The position numbers and the translations under genes were made by a program. The notes under the pieces are model-generated. The model was not told where the DNA came from, made no database searches, and saw only the letters and a program-made list of their open reading frames with translations. DNA of 64,000 nt from Microbulbifer sp. VAAF005 (GTDB lineage Bacteria > Pseudomonadota > Gammaproteobacteria > Pseudomonadales > Cellvibrionaceae): positions 2,402,501 through 2,466,500 of the forward strand of contig NZ_CP120233.1 in NCBI RefSeq assembly GCF_030012985.1, written 5' to 3'. Position 1 is the stretch's first letter, and each line of letters begins with the position of its first letter. Shown here one piece after another: positions 30,562 through 40,254 of this stretch.

Positions 30562-31077
30562 CTATGGGCAGTTTATACCTGTATTCAATCGTAAAGCCCC
30601 AGAGACAAGAAGTTGCAGCTGACGGCCATAATCACCTGCTCGGTTATCACATAAGTCTAATGTCAAAGTGGTTCCGAGACTGATTTCGCCATGAGCATTA
30701 AAGCTAAATTCCAAGTCTGTCACAGCAGCTCCTGCAACATCAGCAACTATACTAATATCCTCATGTTCGACTCTTAATATTCTTAATTCTTCACCATCCG
30801 CATAAGCATCATTTCCATCATCATCCACCCAAATAATTACGCCATTTTCTATATCATCATTGATAGACGTGATCTCTACACCGCCCCCTCGACGCACAGC
30901 TTCTGATCGTGCGTATTGAAGAGTTCCATTCAAGTCATTAGTCATGGCTACCAGGCGGTTGTGCTCAATTAACGCATTAAAGGAAGGAAGTCCGATAGCC
31001 ACGACTATCCCTAAAACAGTAACAGTGGCCATTAACTCTATTAGGGTTACCCCTTTGATACATTTAAAATTTTTCAT
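30562..31077 (-). CDS. fimU: FimU/FimT-type minor pilin (first gene of minor pilin operon)
   Basis: GspH-type prepilin of about 171 aa. Leader MKNFKCIKG then VTLIELMATVTVLGIVVAIG; conserved NRLVAMTNDLNGTLQYARSEAVRRG (GspH/FimT helix), an EF-hand-like loop DDDGNDAYADGEEL and a C-terminal Cys. I start it at the ATG at 31077, with AAGG at a suitable distance; the longest ORF adds eight residues. It heads the operon fimU-pilV-pilW-pilX-pilY1-pilE. This is the second GspH-type gene in the window; by position it is FimU, while the copy after pilR is FimT. Confidence 0.9.
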   Translation of the reverse strand: MKNFKCIKGVTLIELMATVTVLGIVVAIGLPSFNALIEHNRLVAMTNDLNGTLQYARSEAVRRGGGVEITSINDDIENGVIIWVDDDGNDAYADGEELRILRVEHEDISIVADVAGAAVTDLEFSFNAHGEISLGTTLTLDLCDNRAGDYGRQLQLLVSGALRLNTGINCP

Positions 31078-31393
31078 TAATCCATGCCTTAAAGAACCCA
31101 AAAATACTGAGCGATATTTCTACATCATAAGAAGAGTAAATCTATTGCTCTCTGAAGTATGCAATCAGACGGTATAAAATTCACACAAAAAAAACGATCT
31201 GTTTCACCGTTCACAAACAATGTGAACGCAAAGTGAAAACTCAGTTCTCGGGCTCGCTCTATCTGTGTATATATACCAGTTTATGGAAAGTAGGTAAGCG
31301 ATGGGGTCGAGGGTTTTGCAGCTTGCCGACAAACGGCTTGGAGGGGGCGATAAGTGGGCCAGTCAGCTAGCCAAAAGGAAATAGAGCTGCTGA
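31078..31393. other. Intergenic region between ispH and the minor pilin operon
   Basis: AT-rich near fimU, no gene seen. It must contain the minor pilin operon promoter (minus). It holds nested inverted repeats at 31201-31240 and the ispH hairpin at its far end. No clear -35/-10 pair or sigma-54 GG/GC element was recognised. Confidence 0.4.
31201..31240. promoter_or_regulatory. Nested inverted repeats upstream of fimU (candidate operator)
   Basis: GTTCAC (31209-31214) and GTGAAC (31222-31227) are perfect arms. They are flanked by GTTTCAC (31201-31207) and GTGAAAAC (31233-31240), giving a two-layered dyad. It lies about 125-165 nt upstream of the fimU start. It could be a regulator-binding site; no known factor is assigned. 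Confidence 0.35.
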
Positions 31394-31406
31394 TTAACGC
31401 AGCTCT
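31383..31406 (-). terminator. Possible terminator hairpin at the ispH stop
   Basis: AGAGCTGC and GCAGCTCT form an 8-bp perfect stem spanning the ispH stop codon. On the minus strand it is followed by ATTTCCTTTT, an imperfect T tract, so termination is possible but weak. Confidence 0.35.
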
Positions 31407-32326
31407 TTAGGCAGGGAGAAACGTATATTCTCAGCCCTTCCATCCATTTCTTCAGGAAGGCTTGCACCAAGTTGTTGCAGTCGATTAATCACTCCTTGTA
31501 CCAGGACTTCCGGTGCTGACGCTCCCGCTGTGATCCCTATGGCCGTCTTATCCTGAAGCCAATCCGCATCGATATCATCTGCACCATCGATCAATTTGGC
31601 AGCAGCACCACAGCGTTCAGCGAGTTCACGCAGGCGATTAGAGTTAGAACTATTCGGGCTACCAACAACAAGGACCAGGTCACTTTCCAGAGCCAGCTGC
31701 TTTACAGCATCCTGGCGATTCTGGGTCGCGTAACAGATATCATCTTTTCGCGGCCCACGGATTTCAGGGAAACGCACTCTCAGGGCATCAATTACTCGAG
31801 CGGTATCATCCATGGATAGTGTTGTCTGGGTAACATAGGCGAGATTACTCTCGTCTTTAACAGTTAACTTCGCAACATCCTCTTCGTCTTCAACCAGGTA
31901 AATGGCACCGCCAGCAGAGTTGTCATACTGCCCCATTGTGCCCTCCACTTCCGGGTGCCCGGCGTGGCCGATAAGTATGCACTCAGCACCGTCGGTGCTG
32001 AACTTACTCACTTCAATATGCACCTTGGTAACCAGCGGGCAAGTAGCATCGAATACACGCAGGCCGCGCTCTCCAGCTTCGCGCTGCACAGCTTTTGAAA
32101 CACCGTGAGCACTGAAGATAACGATAACATCATCGGGCACTTCATCGAGTTCATCGACAAAGACCGCACCGCGCTCTTTCAGACTTTCCACCACAAATTT
32201 ATTGTGCACCACTTCATGGCGGACATAGATCGGCGCACCAAATACATCCAGGGCGCGATTCACAATATCAATTGCCCGATCAACACCGGCACAAAAGCCC
32301 CGGGGGTTAGCCATTCGGATTTGCAT
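31394..32326 (-). CDS. ispH: 4-hydroxy-3-methylbut-2-enyl diphosphate reductase
   Basis: Iron-sulfur enzyme that makes IPP and DMAPP in the last step of the MEP isoprenoid pathway. Cluster cysteines are in [10 protein letters not shown] (Cys12), [10 protein letters not shown] and in the [12 protein letters not shown] segment or nearby. Substrate histidines are in RHEVVHN and GHAGHPEV. 310 aa is typical. It lies 44 nt after fkpB in the same orientation, the usual lspA-fkpB-ispH order. Confidence 0.97.
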   Translation of the reverse strand: MQIRMANPRGFCAGVDRAIDIVNRALDVFGAPIYVRHEVVHNKFVVESLKERGAVFVDELDEVPDDVIVIFSAHGVSKAVQREAGERGLRVFDATCPLVTKVHIEVSKFSTDGAECILIGHAGHPEVEGTMGQYDNSAGGAIYLVEDEEDVAKLTVKDESNLAYVTQTTLSMDDTARVIDALRVRFPEIRGPRKDDICYATQNRQDAVKQLALESDLVLVVGSPNSSNSNRLRELAERCGAAAKLIDGADDIDADWLQDKTAIGITAGASAPEVLVQGVINRLQQLGASLPEEMDGRAENIRFSLPKELR

Positions 32327-32370
32327 ATCTACTTCAGCACCCTACTTGCTACAAAGGGGGAGCCCCGACC

Positions 32371-32811
32371 CTATTGGATCGAGTCCACCGCAATAATTTT
32401 CACATGGAAATTTAAGGTTTGACCGGCCAATGGATGGTTAAAGTCGACGGTAACATCGTCCTCACCAATCTCACTGATTACTCCGGGGAGTTCGCCGCTG
32501 CCGTTGTCAAAAGAGACTACCAACCCGCGCTCCAGCTCCATATCGGGAGAAAAGGTATCCCGGCGCACCTTTTGCAGGTTTTCCGGGTTGCGCTGACCAA
32601 ATCCTATCTCCGGCGGTATCTCGATCTCGGCTTCATCCCCCGCTTTTAAACCAAAAAGCGCTTTTTCAAAGCCCGGCAGCAAACTGCCATCGCCAACACT
32701 GAAAGAGGCTGGGTCACCTTTGAAGGTTGAATCCACCTCAGTGCCATCGTCCAATTTCAGGCTAAAGTGCAGTGTCACCCGGCAGTGTTCACCGATAACG
32801 GCATTACTCAT
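32371..32811 (-). CDS. fkpB: FKBP-type peptidyl-prolyl isomerase (SlpA/FkpB)
   Basis: Cytoplasmic SlyD/SlpA-type proline isomerase and chaperone of 146 aa. FKBP strands are at CRVTLHFSLKLDDGTEVDSTF, the core GDGSLLPGFEKALFGLKAGD, then the inserted-flap region GFGQRNPENLQKVRRDTF. It lacks the His-rich tail of SlyD. It sits between lspA (6 nt upstream) and ispH. Confidence 0.94.
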   Translation of the reverse strand: MSNAVIGEHCRVTLHFSLKLDDGTEVDSTFKGDPASFSVGDGSLLPGFEKALFGLKAGDEAEIEIPPEIGFGQRNPENLQKVRRDTFSPDMELERGLVVSFDNGSGELPGVISEIGEDDVTVDFNHPLAGQTLNFHVKIIAVDSIQ

Positions 32812-32817
32812 AGTTCG

Positions 32818-33343
32818 TTAGACTTCCACGTTATTTTTTGCTTTGCCACTTTCTTTTTCTGCAAAAAAAAGTAGCTCAATAACCAGCATTGCAGCGCCGA
32901 TACTAATTCCCATATCCGCAACATTGAATACCGGGAAGTGCCAGTTGCCGTAATAGACCGAAATAAAATCCCTTACGTAACCCAGCAGCACTCGATCCCA
33001 AAGGTTGCCCAAGGCCCCCCCAGAATTAGTGCCAGGGCACAGGGTTCCCAGCGCTTTGTTGCCGGCAAGCGCCATAGCCAAACACTGACAACAACGCTAA
33101 ATACAAAGGCAATAATTCCGAAAAACCACCGCTGCCACCCCCAGCATCAGACAGAAAGCTAAAGGCAGCACCGTAGTTTTCCGCATAAGTAAATTGCAGC
33201 AAGCCGGGAATAATTTGCATTGATGGGCCGTGCATAAACATATCCACGGCCCAGACTTTGCTGGCGATATCGAGGACAACCACCACCAGCGCCAGCCAGT
33301 ACCAGCGCCATGGATGCCCCCAAACAGGGTTGGAACTAGGCAT
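32818..33343 (-). pseudogene. lspA: Lipoprotein signal peptidase LspA, broken by two -1 frameshifts in G runs
   Basis: Membrane aspartyl peptidase that cleaves prolipoprotein signal peptides. The start overlaps the ileS stop by 8 nt. The first frame gives helix 1, then FTYAENYGAAFSFLSDAG. Adding one base to the C5 run at 33138-33142 (plus strand) gives [17 protein letters not shown] and the middle helices. Adding one base to the C7 run at 33015-33021 restores [20 protein letters not shown] and FNVADMGIS with the two catalytic aspartates. The repaired protein is about 175 aa, fully LspA-like. As LspA is essential in gammaproteobacteria, two independent real mutations are unlikely; sequencing error is favoured. 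Confidence 0.9.
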
Positions 33344-36140
33344 AGTGCCTCACTTCTCCTTCACCAGAAACGTTTTCCACGCAGCGCTCACAAATGTCTG
33401 GATACTCTGCTGATACACCCACATCGGCACGGTAATGCCAACAGCGCGCACACTTGGGGTGATCCACTTTGCTTACGCTGACTTTCAATCCTTCCAGCTC
33501 TGTGGACTCTGCACCGGCAGCATCGCTGAGTGGCTGTACAGAAGTGGAGGAGCAAATCAAAACAAAGCGCAACTCGTCTTCGAGCTCCAAGAGCTTTTCA
33601 CGCAGGTCATCCTCGGCGAACAGAGTCACCGCCGCTTGCAGGGAGCCGCCAATAGCACCAGCTCCACGCTGCTCTTCAAGCACTTTGTTTACCGCAGTTT
33701 TTACTTCGGCGATGGCGGCCCAATAGTCCGCACCTTTAACCGAGTCTGCGGGCAGCTTCGGCAGCGAATACCATTCTTCAATAAAGATGCTGTCCGCTTT
33801 GGCACCGGGAATAAACTGCCACAGCTCTTCTGCGGTAAAGCTCAGGATAGGCGCAATCCAGCGAACAAATGCCTGCACAATATGATAGAGGGCAGTTTGC
33901 GCTGAGCGGCGTGCAGTACTGTCCTCTTTGGTGGTGTACTGGCGATCTTTGATGATATCCAGGTAGAAGCCACCCATTTCCACGACGCAGAAGTTATGTA
34001 ACTTCTGATAGATCTGGTGGAACTGGTAGTTATCGTAAGCCGCGATAATTTCATCCTGTAGACGCGCAGCCTTATCCAGCGCCCAGCGATCCAGCGCCAG
34101 AAGTTCACTCTCCGGCAACAAATCTTTTTCTGGGTCAAACCCAGCCAGATTGGACAGGAAGAAACGAGCCGTATTGCGCAAGCGACGGTAAGAGTCCGCT
34201 GTGCGTTTCAGGATCTCATCGGAAACCGCCATTTCACCACTGAAGTCTGTGGCGGAAACCCAAAGGCGCAATACATCTGCACCCAACTTATTGATTACAT
34301 CCAGTGGAGCAACGGTATTGCCGATGGACTTGGACATTTTCCGTCCCTGTGCATCTACCGTGAAACCATGGGTCAACACTTGCTTATAAGGGGCACAATC
34401 GTTGATAGCGATGGAGGTCTTCAGTGAAGACTGGAACCAGCCTCGGTGCTGATCAGAGCCCTCAAGGTACAGATCTGCCGGGAAACGCAGGCCGTTGCGG
34501 CGCTCCAGTACGGCGTAGTGAGTCACACCTGAATCGAACCAGACATCCAGGGTGTCGGTCACCTTTTGATATTGGTCTGCCTCATCTCCCAGGAGTTCCT
34601 GCGGGTCCAGGTCAAACCAAACATCCATACCCTCGGCGTCGACCTTTTCAGCCACTTTGTCCATCAAAGCGGGAGTGTCCGGGTGGATTTCATGGGTCTC
34701 TTTGTGAACAAACAAAGCGATGGGCACGCCCCAGGTGCGCTGGCGGGAAATACACCAATCCGGACTGCCATCGAGCATGGCATCGATACGAGCCTTGCCC
34801 CAACCGGGGATCCACTGAACTTCATCCGCTGCCTTCTGTGCATTCTCCAGAAGGTCATTCTGCTGCATGCTCACAAACCACTGCGGAGTCGCACGGTAAA
34901 TAAGCGGCGTCTTGGTGCGCCAGCAGTGGGGGTAACTGTGCTCCATCTTACCCTGGTGCAGAAGTACTCCGCGCTCCTGTAACAGGGCCACAATTTTGTC
35001 GTCCACCTTGTAGACGTGCTCACCGGCAAACAGCGGTACCATATCGCGGTATACGCCATTGTCATCGATATAGTTCAGGGTATCGATGCCGTAGCGCTTG
35101 CCCACTTGGAAGTCATCGGGACCATGGTCCGGCGCAGTGTGTACACAGCCTGTACCTGCATCAGTGGTGACATGGTCGCCGAGGATCATCGGCAATTGCT
35201 TCTCGTAGAAAGGATGGTCTAGCTTCAGGTGCTCCAAGGCGGCACCGCGAATACGGCCTACCACTTCACCTTCGAGCCCCGCCTTCTCCAATACGGCATC
35301 CTTGAGAGCTTCGGCAACGAGCAATCGGCGCTCAGCCGTTTGCACCACAACATATTCCAGCTCAGCATTGACAGAAACCGCTTGGCTGGAAGGAAGCGTC
35401 CAGGGGGTTGTGGTCCAGATAACAACGGATAAGGGGCCTTCACCCGCGTGTCCACCTGCCGCATCGGCGATAGCCAGGGATGTCTCTTCCGTCGCCGGAT
35501 AGCAAACGTAAATGGAGTAGGAGGTTTTATCCTGATACTCCACTTCCGCTTCCGCCAGGGCTGATCCGCCCACAACGCTCCAGTACACAGGCTTGAAACC
35601 CCGTGCCAAATGGCCATTTTTGACCACTCGCCCAAGCGCTCGGATGATATCGCCTTCAAATTGGAAATCCATGGTGCGGTAGGGGTTGTCCCACTCACCG
35701 AACACCCCCAGGCGAATAAAGTCTTTCTTCTGTCCGTCCACCTGCTTGGCTGCGTACTCGCGGCACTTCTGGCGGAAAGTTTTGTGATCCACCTTTGCGC
35801 CAGCCTTGCCAATCTTTTTCTCGACGCGGTGCTCAATCGGCAGGCCGTGGCAGTCCCAGCCAGGCACATAGGGAGCGTCAAAACCGCTCAGGGTTTTCGA
35901 CTTGATAATAATATCTTTGAGAATCTTGTTGACCGAGTGACCTATGTGAATATCCCCGTTGGCATAGGGAGGACCGTCGTGCAGGATAAACTGCTCGCGC
36001 CCCGCCCGCGCTTCGCGGATTTTTTCGTAGAGCTTGGTTTCCTGCCACTTCTTTAAAATAGCCGGCTCGCGCTGGGGCAGATTGCCGCGCATAGGAAAGT
36101 CGGTCTCAGGCAGGTTTAAGGTCACTTTATAATCAGTCAT
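33336..36140 (-). CDS. ileS: Isoleucyl-tRNA synthetase
   Basis: Class I synthetase of 934 aa that charges tRNA-Ile and edits valine. ATP motif HIGH appears as HIGHS in [21 protein letters not shown] as [10 protein letters not shown]. The CP1 editing domain contains [16 protein letters not shown] and the [12 protein letters not shown] motif. The C-terminal zinc finger has CARCW and CERC. Homologous in order to pseudomonad ribF-ileS-lspA. The ORF overlaps lspA. Confidence 0.98.
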   Translation of the reverse strand: MTDYKVTLNLPETDFPMRGNLPQREPAILKKWQETKLYEKIREARAGREQFILHDGPPYANGDIHIGHSVNKILKDIIIKSKTLSGFDAPYVPGWDCHGLPIEHRVEKKIGKAGAKVDHKTFRQKCREYAAKQVDGQKKDFIRLGVFGEWDNPYRTMDFQFEGDIIRALGRVVKNGHLARGFKPVYWSVVGGSALAEAEVEYQDKTSYSIYVCYPATEETSLAIADAAGGHAGEGPLSVVIWTTTPWTLPSSQAVSVNAELEYVVVQTAERRLLVAEALKDAVLEKAGLEGEVVGRIRGAALEHLKLDHPFYEKQLPMILGDHVTTDAGTGCVHTAPDHGPDDFQVGKRYGIDTLNYIDDNGVYRDMVPLFAGEHVYKVDDKIVALLQERGVLLHQGKMEHSYPHCWRTKTPLIYRATPQWFVSMQQNDLLENAQKAADEVQWIPGWGKARIDAMLDGSPDWCISRQRTWGVPIALFVHKETHEIHPDTPALMDKVAEKVDAEGMDVWFDLDPQELLGDEADQYQKVTDTLDVWFDSGVTHYAVLERRNGLRFPADLYLEGSDQHRGWFQSSLKTSIAINDCAPYKQVLTHGFTVDAQGRKMSKSIGNTVAPLDVINKLGADVLRLWVSATDFSGEMAVSDEILKRTADSYRRLRNTARFFLSNLAGFDPEKDLLPESELLALDRWALDKAARLQDEIIAAYDNYQFHQIYQKLHNFCVVEMGGFYLDIIKDRQYTTKEDSTARRSAQTALYHIVQAFVRWIAPILSFTAEELWQFIPGAKADSIFIEEWYSLPKLPADSVKGADYWAAIAEVKTAVNKVLEEQRGAGAIGGSLQAAVTLFAEDDLREKLLELEDELRFVLICSSTSVQPLSDAAGAESTELEGLKVSVSKVDHPKCARCWHYRADVGVSAEYPDICERCVENVSGEGEVRHYA

Positions 36141-36191
36141 TGGATGTCTACTTCAGCTCTAGTAGAGAATAATTCATCGTCTATACACCGG

Positions 36192-37172
36192 TTAGTGCCC
36201 CTTGGGGTTTTGCACAAACCAGTCTTTAGCATCGTCAATATCCTGAGCGATGCGGGCTTTGAGGATTTCCAGGGAGGCAAACTTCTCTTCATTGCGAAGT
36301 TTGTGGCAAAACTCTACTGCTAGTTCTTTCCCGTAGAGGTTGCCATCAAAATCAAACAAGTTGACTTCTAGTAGTGGCCGGGCGCCCTCTCCCTCAACTG
36401 TCGGGCGAAACCCCACATTGGCAACACCGTCAATTTCCGGCCGCCCAGGTGCGAGTTCACTTCCATTCGCGGCTTTGGTGCGAACGGTGTAAACGCCAAC
36501 CAGCGGGGAGCGGTAGCGGTGCAAACGCACATTGGCTGTGGGAGCACCCAGTTGCCGGCCCAAGGCGCGGCCGGGGGCAACCCGTCCGGTAATACTGTAA
36601 GGGCGCCCGAGTAAGGCCTCGGCCAACTCAAATTCGCCCCGCTGCAAGGCTTCGCGGATGCGGGTGCTGCTCACCCGGGCTCCGCGAATCTCAAGCGTAG
36701 CTGTGTCTTCCACCGTGAATCCATTTTCGGCCCCGGCGCCCTGGAGGAATTGATAATCGCCACTGCGATCACAGCCGAAGCGGAAATCGTCTCCCACCAC
36801 CAAATGGCGGATTCCAAGGCCGTCCACCAAGATACGGCGCACAAAAGCATTGGCACTCAGGTTGCGCAGTTTCTCGTTAAACTGCAGGCACAGCACCCGG
36901 TCGGCACCAGCATCAAATAGCGCCAATACCTTCTCTTTAAAGCGCATCAGACGCGCAGGCGCCCTTTCCCCAGAGAAGAACTCATGTGGCTGGGGCTCAA
37001 AGATAATCGCCACCGAGGGCAGATTGTGCTCCTGCGCGCGCTGCTTGAGCTGCGCAATAATCGCCTGGTGACCGAGGTGTACACCGTCGAACGAGCCGAT
37101 TGTCGCCACGCTTCCCCGGTGGCGGGGGCGCAGGTTGTGCAACCCGCGAATTAGTTCGCGCTCCTGGGCCAA
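36192..37172 (-). CDS. ribF: Bifunctional riboflavin kinase / FAD synthetase
   Basis: Makes FMN then FAD. The N-terminal nucleotidyltransferase domain has GSFDGVHLGHQAII and a later SSTRIREAL. The C-terminal flavokinase domain has GRPYSITGRVAPGRALGRQLGAPTAN and the PTAN motif. 326 aa. The assigned TTG start is the first available; homologues begin near ELIRGLHNLRPRH, so the exact start is unsure. Between murJ and ileS as in relatives. Confidence 0.95.
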   Translation of the reverse strand: MAQERELIRGLHNLRPRHRGSVATIGSFDGVHLGHQAIIAQLKQRAQEHNLPSVAIIFEPQPHEFFSGERAPARLMRFKEKVLALFDAGADRVLCLQFNEKLRNLSANAFVRRILVDGLGIRHLVVGDDFRFGCDRSGDYQFLQGAGAENGFTVEDTATLEIRGARVSSTRIREALQRGEFELAEALLGRPYSITGRVAPGRALGRQLGAPTANVRLHRYRSPLVGVYTVRTKAANGSELAPGRPEIDGVANVGFRPTVEGEGARPLLEVNLFDFDGNLYGKELAVEFCHKLRNEEKFASLEILKARIAQDIDDAKDWFVQNPKGH

Positions 37173-37271
37173 AGCGATTTTCCCATCCTCATAAAATCGA
37201 GCCGCACAGTATAGCGGATTCCCACTGGGCGGCCAGAGGCCATATTTATCCAGATATGCCCACTTAAAAAA

Positions 37272-38882
37272 CTAACTTGTGGCGCGGAAGTGGCGGGGGC
37301 GCAATCCTGAAACCAGTAAAACGGACAGATAGGTCGCTCCCCCCGCAGCTACGATCAGCCCCATACGCCAGGCGCGGTCATACCAGGCCCATTCACTCCA
37401 CTGTGACCACAGGTGCAGGGCCCCGAGCAAAATCGCAACCATCGCCAAATTCGCCAGAAGCAACCTTACCAGGTAAGTGCCCCACCCAGCCTCAGGTTTA
37501 TAGACATCATCTCGACGCAGGCCTTTATAGAGGAGCCAGGCGTTAATAGCGGCCTGACAAGCCGTAGCCAGTGCCAGGCCCATATGACCGAGTTTGAAGT
37601 AGTAGTTAAGCGGTATCACAAACAGCAGGCTCAACACCATTTTGGCCGAGATAGCAATTAAGCCAAAGCGCACTGGGGTATAGGTATCCTGGCGAGCAAA
37701 ATAGCCCGGCGCCAGCACTTTAATCAGCATAAACGCCAGCAGCCCCATGGCATAAGCACGCAGGGACCAGGCGGCCATTTGCATATCGCGCGGCTGCATC
37801 TGCCCATACTGAAAAAGGGTTGTCAGGAGCGGCTCAGCCAGTACCACCAAGGCTACAGAAGCGGGCAGGGAAATTAGCGTGACACTGCGCAAAGCCCAGT
37901 CGAGGGTATGACGGAACCGGCGGGGGTCTCCGTCAGTGTGCTGCCGCGACAAGCTCGGCAGAATCACCGTCGCCACCGCAACCCCAAACACCCCCAGGGG
38001 CAGCTCGGTGAGCCGGTCGGAAAAATAGAGCCAGGAAACACTGCCGCTGGGCAGGAATGAAGCCAGCAGAGTGTCCATCACCAGGCTGATCTGGGTCACT
38101 GACACCCCAAAAATCGCCGGCGCCATCAAGCGCAAAATTTTACGCACTCCTTTATGCTGCCAATCCCACTTAGGGCTAGGCAGCAAACCTTCACGAGCGA
38201 GAAAAGGCAGTTGAAACAGCAGCTGCACCACCCCCGCAACAAAAACGCCCCAAGCCAGCGCCATAATTTGCGGATCAAACCAATTGGTAGCAACAGTCGC
38301 CGCAGCAATCAAAACCAGGTTGAGCATCACCGGGGTTAGCGCCGGAATCGCAAAACGGTCGAAAGTATTGAGTATCGCCCCGGTAAATCCCGCCAGGGAA
38401 ATCAGCATTAAATAGGGAAAAGTGATCTGCAACATATCGGTAGCGAGATCGAACTTCTCACGCTCACTGCCGTCCCACCACCAACCAAAAGCAAAAATAC
38501 CCGTAACTAGTGGAGCGCAGAGAACACCAAACAGAGTAACCAACAACAGTACGCCGCCAAGGGCACCCGCAACCCGGTCATTTAACTCTCGCGCAGCCGC
38601 CTTACCGCCCTTTTGGCGATATTCGGCCAGTACCGGCACAAAGGCCTGGGCAAATGCGCCTTCGGCAAATAAGCGGCGGAAAAAGTTGGGAATCTTGAAT
38701 GCGACAAAAAAGGCATCGGCAGCATCGCCCGCACCGGCAAAGCGGGCCAGCGCCACGTCGCGAACCAGCCCGGCCACTCGCGACAGCATAGTGGCAGCAC
38801 CGACAACGGAACTGCCCCGCAGCAATCTGGAAGCACCAGATTTTTCGACTGCCTGTTCCTGAGCTGGGGATGACTGCGACAA
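37272..38882 (-). CDS. murJ: Lipid II flippase MurJ
   Basis: Multi-helix (about 14 TM) MOP-family flippase that moves lipid II across the inner membrane. It carries the conserved region DAADAFFVAFKIPNFFRRLF and AEGAFAQAFVPVLAEY near the N-terminus. The start is placed at the TTG at 38882 because AGGAG sits eight bases upstream, giving MSQSSPAQEQAVEKSG (536 aa). Another TTG at 38924 would add 14 residues. Same strand as ribF, 100-nt gap. The region upstream is the PDS insert. Confidence 0.95.
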   Translation of the reverse strand: MSQSSPAQEQAVEKSGASRLLRGSSVVGAATMLSRVAGLVRDVALARFAGAGDAADAFFVAFKIPNFFRRLFAEGAFAQAFVPVLAEYRQKGGKAAARELNDRVAGALGGVLLLVTLFGVLCAPLVTGIFAFGWWWDGSEREKFDLATDMLQITFPYLMLISLAGFTGAILNTFDRFAIPALTPVMLNLVLIAAATVATNWFDPQIMALAWGVFVAGVVQLLFQLPFLAREGLLPSPKWDWQHKGVRKILRLMAPAIFGVSVTQISLVMDTLLASFLPSGSVSWLYFSDRLTELPLGVFGVAVATVILPSLSRQHTDGDPRRFRHTLDWALRSVTLISLPASVALVVLAEPLLTTLFQYGQMQPRDMQMAAWSLRAYAMGLLAFMLIKVLAPGYFARQDTYTPVRFGLIAISAKMVLSLLFVIPLNYYFKLGHMGLALATACQAAINAWLLYKGLRRDDVYKPEAGWGTYLVRLLLANLAMVAILLGALHLWSQWSEWAWYDRAWRMGLIVAAGGATYLSVLLVSGLRPRHFRATS

Positions 38883-39056
38883 AACTCGGACTCCTGGCGA
38901 AAGTTGAAACTTGTTGGCCGGCAAGTCTACCCCAAAACCTGGGGATATATGGGCTCCTCTACAGAGCTGAGGCCCTGCGACTGCGGGACCGCGAGCCTAT
39001 ACTAAGAGCGAGCTAGTCGCGCCACCCAAGGAGCTGGTGGTGCGGGGAGAGAAGGG

Positions 39057-39191
39057 ATGACCATTAGTGCTTTGATTATTGCCCTGGTTCTGGCAATTGT
39101 GCGGTACATAGCAGCTGTTGATGGCCCCAGCCCCGTCTGTCCATCCACCCCCTGCTATAACTGCGGCCGCCCAGCCCCTTCCAGCTTCTGA
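39057..39191 (+). CDS. Possible 44-aa single-helix membrane microprotein
   Basis: ATG with purine-rich GGGGAGAGAAGGG directly upstream. The predicted peptide has a 13-residue hydrophobic helix (ISALIIALVLAIV) and a C-terminal Cys-rich tail (PVCPSTPCYNCG). It lies in the gap between murJ and pdsO. No known family was recognised, the GC-rich tail could be chance, and the SD spacing is tight. Listed because nothing else explains this stretch. Confidence 0.25.
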   Translation: MTISALIIALVLAIVRYIAAVDGPSPVCPSTPCYNCGRPAPSSF

Positions 39192-39350
39192 GCTGGGTTT
39201 CGGAGCGAGCGCCATATTTCGCCACAATTGAGCCGCAGTTGGTCATAGCTGCGCCACGCCAGTGCCTCCTTGGAGCTTTTTAATAACACTCAAACGGGCC
39301 ACAACAGAACAGGCCCAAACGAGTAAGAAAAGCCGCTAAGGAGCAGAACA

Positions 39351-40037
39351 ATGAAAAAAGTAGTGATGGCCGTCGCCCTGGGTTCTCTGATTGCCACCGG
39401 AGCCCACGCTAAGGAACAAAACGAATCCAATTTGACTCCGGCCAAGCAGGCCTCAGTCTTTACCGGCTCTGCAATTGCCGGTGCAGCATTGGGTGGGCCC
39501 GTAGGCTTTATCGCCGGAGCACTCGGTGGAGCCTGGCTCGGAGAGCAGATCAAGCAAGCAGACGAGGCAGATATGCTGGCAACACAACTGACAGAGAGCC
39601 GTGCAGAGCTCAGCAACCTGGCACAGCAATTGGATGCGGCTCAACTGTCCGCGAACGACGCCAGCCAACTGGCCCTGGATTCACTGCAATTCCAAATGCT
39701 GTTTACCACTGGGGAGGACGAGCTTCAGGAGGGCCAAATGCACCAGCTGAGTGCCATGGCTGACTTCCTAAAGCGCCACCCCCACCTGCAAATTCACCTG
39801 GAGGGGCACGCAGATCCTCGCGGCAGTGACGGCTACAACAATGTACTGTCCGATCAACGCGCCCTGAGTGTGGAAGAGGCTTTGGTATCGCTGGGAGTTG
39901 ATGCCTCAAGAATCAGCCGCAGCGCACTCGGCTCCACCTACTCCCAGGCAACCCGAGGCGATGTAGACGCCTACGCCATGGAGCGCCGCGTCGACATCCG
40001 CTTCTCCCTTCCGGAGTCCATGGCGGGAAACTTCTGA
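39351..40037 (+). CDS. pdsO: Sortase-system OmpA-family protein PdsO
   Basis: Predicted periplasmic or outer-membrane protein of the proteobacterial dedicated sortase (PDS) system. The signal peptide ends near GAHA (residue 20). A glycine-zipper stretch GSAIAGAALGG...GFIAGALGGAWLG follows, then a short coiled coil (about 80-108), then an OmpA/MotB peptidoglycan-binding domain with GHADPRGSDGYNNVLSDQRA and ERRVDIRFS. Family assignment is from memory of the PDS-associated OmpA protein. Followed by pdsR and pdsS after a terminator. No sortase or substrate gene was found in this window. Confidence 0.8.
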   Translation: MKKVVMAVALGSLIATGAHAKEQNESNLTPAKQASVFTGSAIAGAALGGPVGFIAGALGGAWLGEQIKQADEADMLATQLTESRAELSNLAQQLDAAQLSANDASQLALDSLQFQMLFTTGEDELQEGQMHQLSAMADFLKRHPHLQIHLEGHADPRGSDGYNNVLSDQRALSVEEALVSLGVDASRISRSALGSTYSQATRGDVDAYAMERRVDIRFSLPESMAGNF

Positions 40038-40106
40038 GTCTGAGTGAAAGGGGCACTGCGGACAACAAATCCGCATACCCCCTCGTCTTCAAGCCGCACT
40101 ACATAA

Positions 40107-40135
40107 GCGTGAGTGGATCGCAAATCCACTCACGC
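40107..40135. repeat. 12-bp perfect inverted repeat between pdsO and pdsR
   Basis: GCGTGAGTGGAT and ATCCACTCACGC are exact complements with a five-base loop (CGCAA). No T run follows, so it is unlike a terminator. It may be an operator or an RNA hairpin. Confidence 0.6.
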
Positions 40136-40167
40136 AACTCCAAGCTGATAGAAACCCTGTTGTATTT

Positions 40168-40192
40168 GCGGGCGCCTTGCGCCCGCCTTTTT
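40168..40192 (+). terminator. Intrinsic terminator between pdsO and pdsR
   Basis: An eight-base stem GCGGGCGC / GCGCCCGC with a 3-nt loop is followed by CTTTTT. It separates pdsO from the two-component genes. Confidence 0.8.
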
Positions 40193-40254
40193 GCCTAACC
40201 CCTGCAACTTCGTGCATGATTCTCCGCCAGAAAGGAATTAAGTCGGGATTTGTC

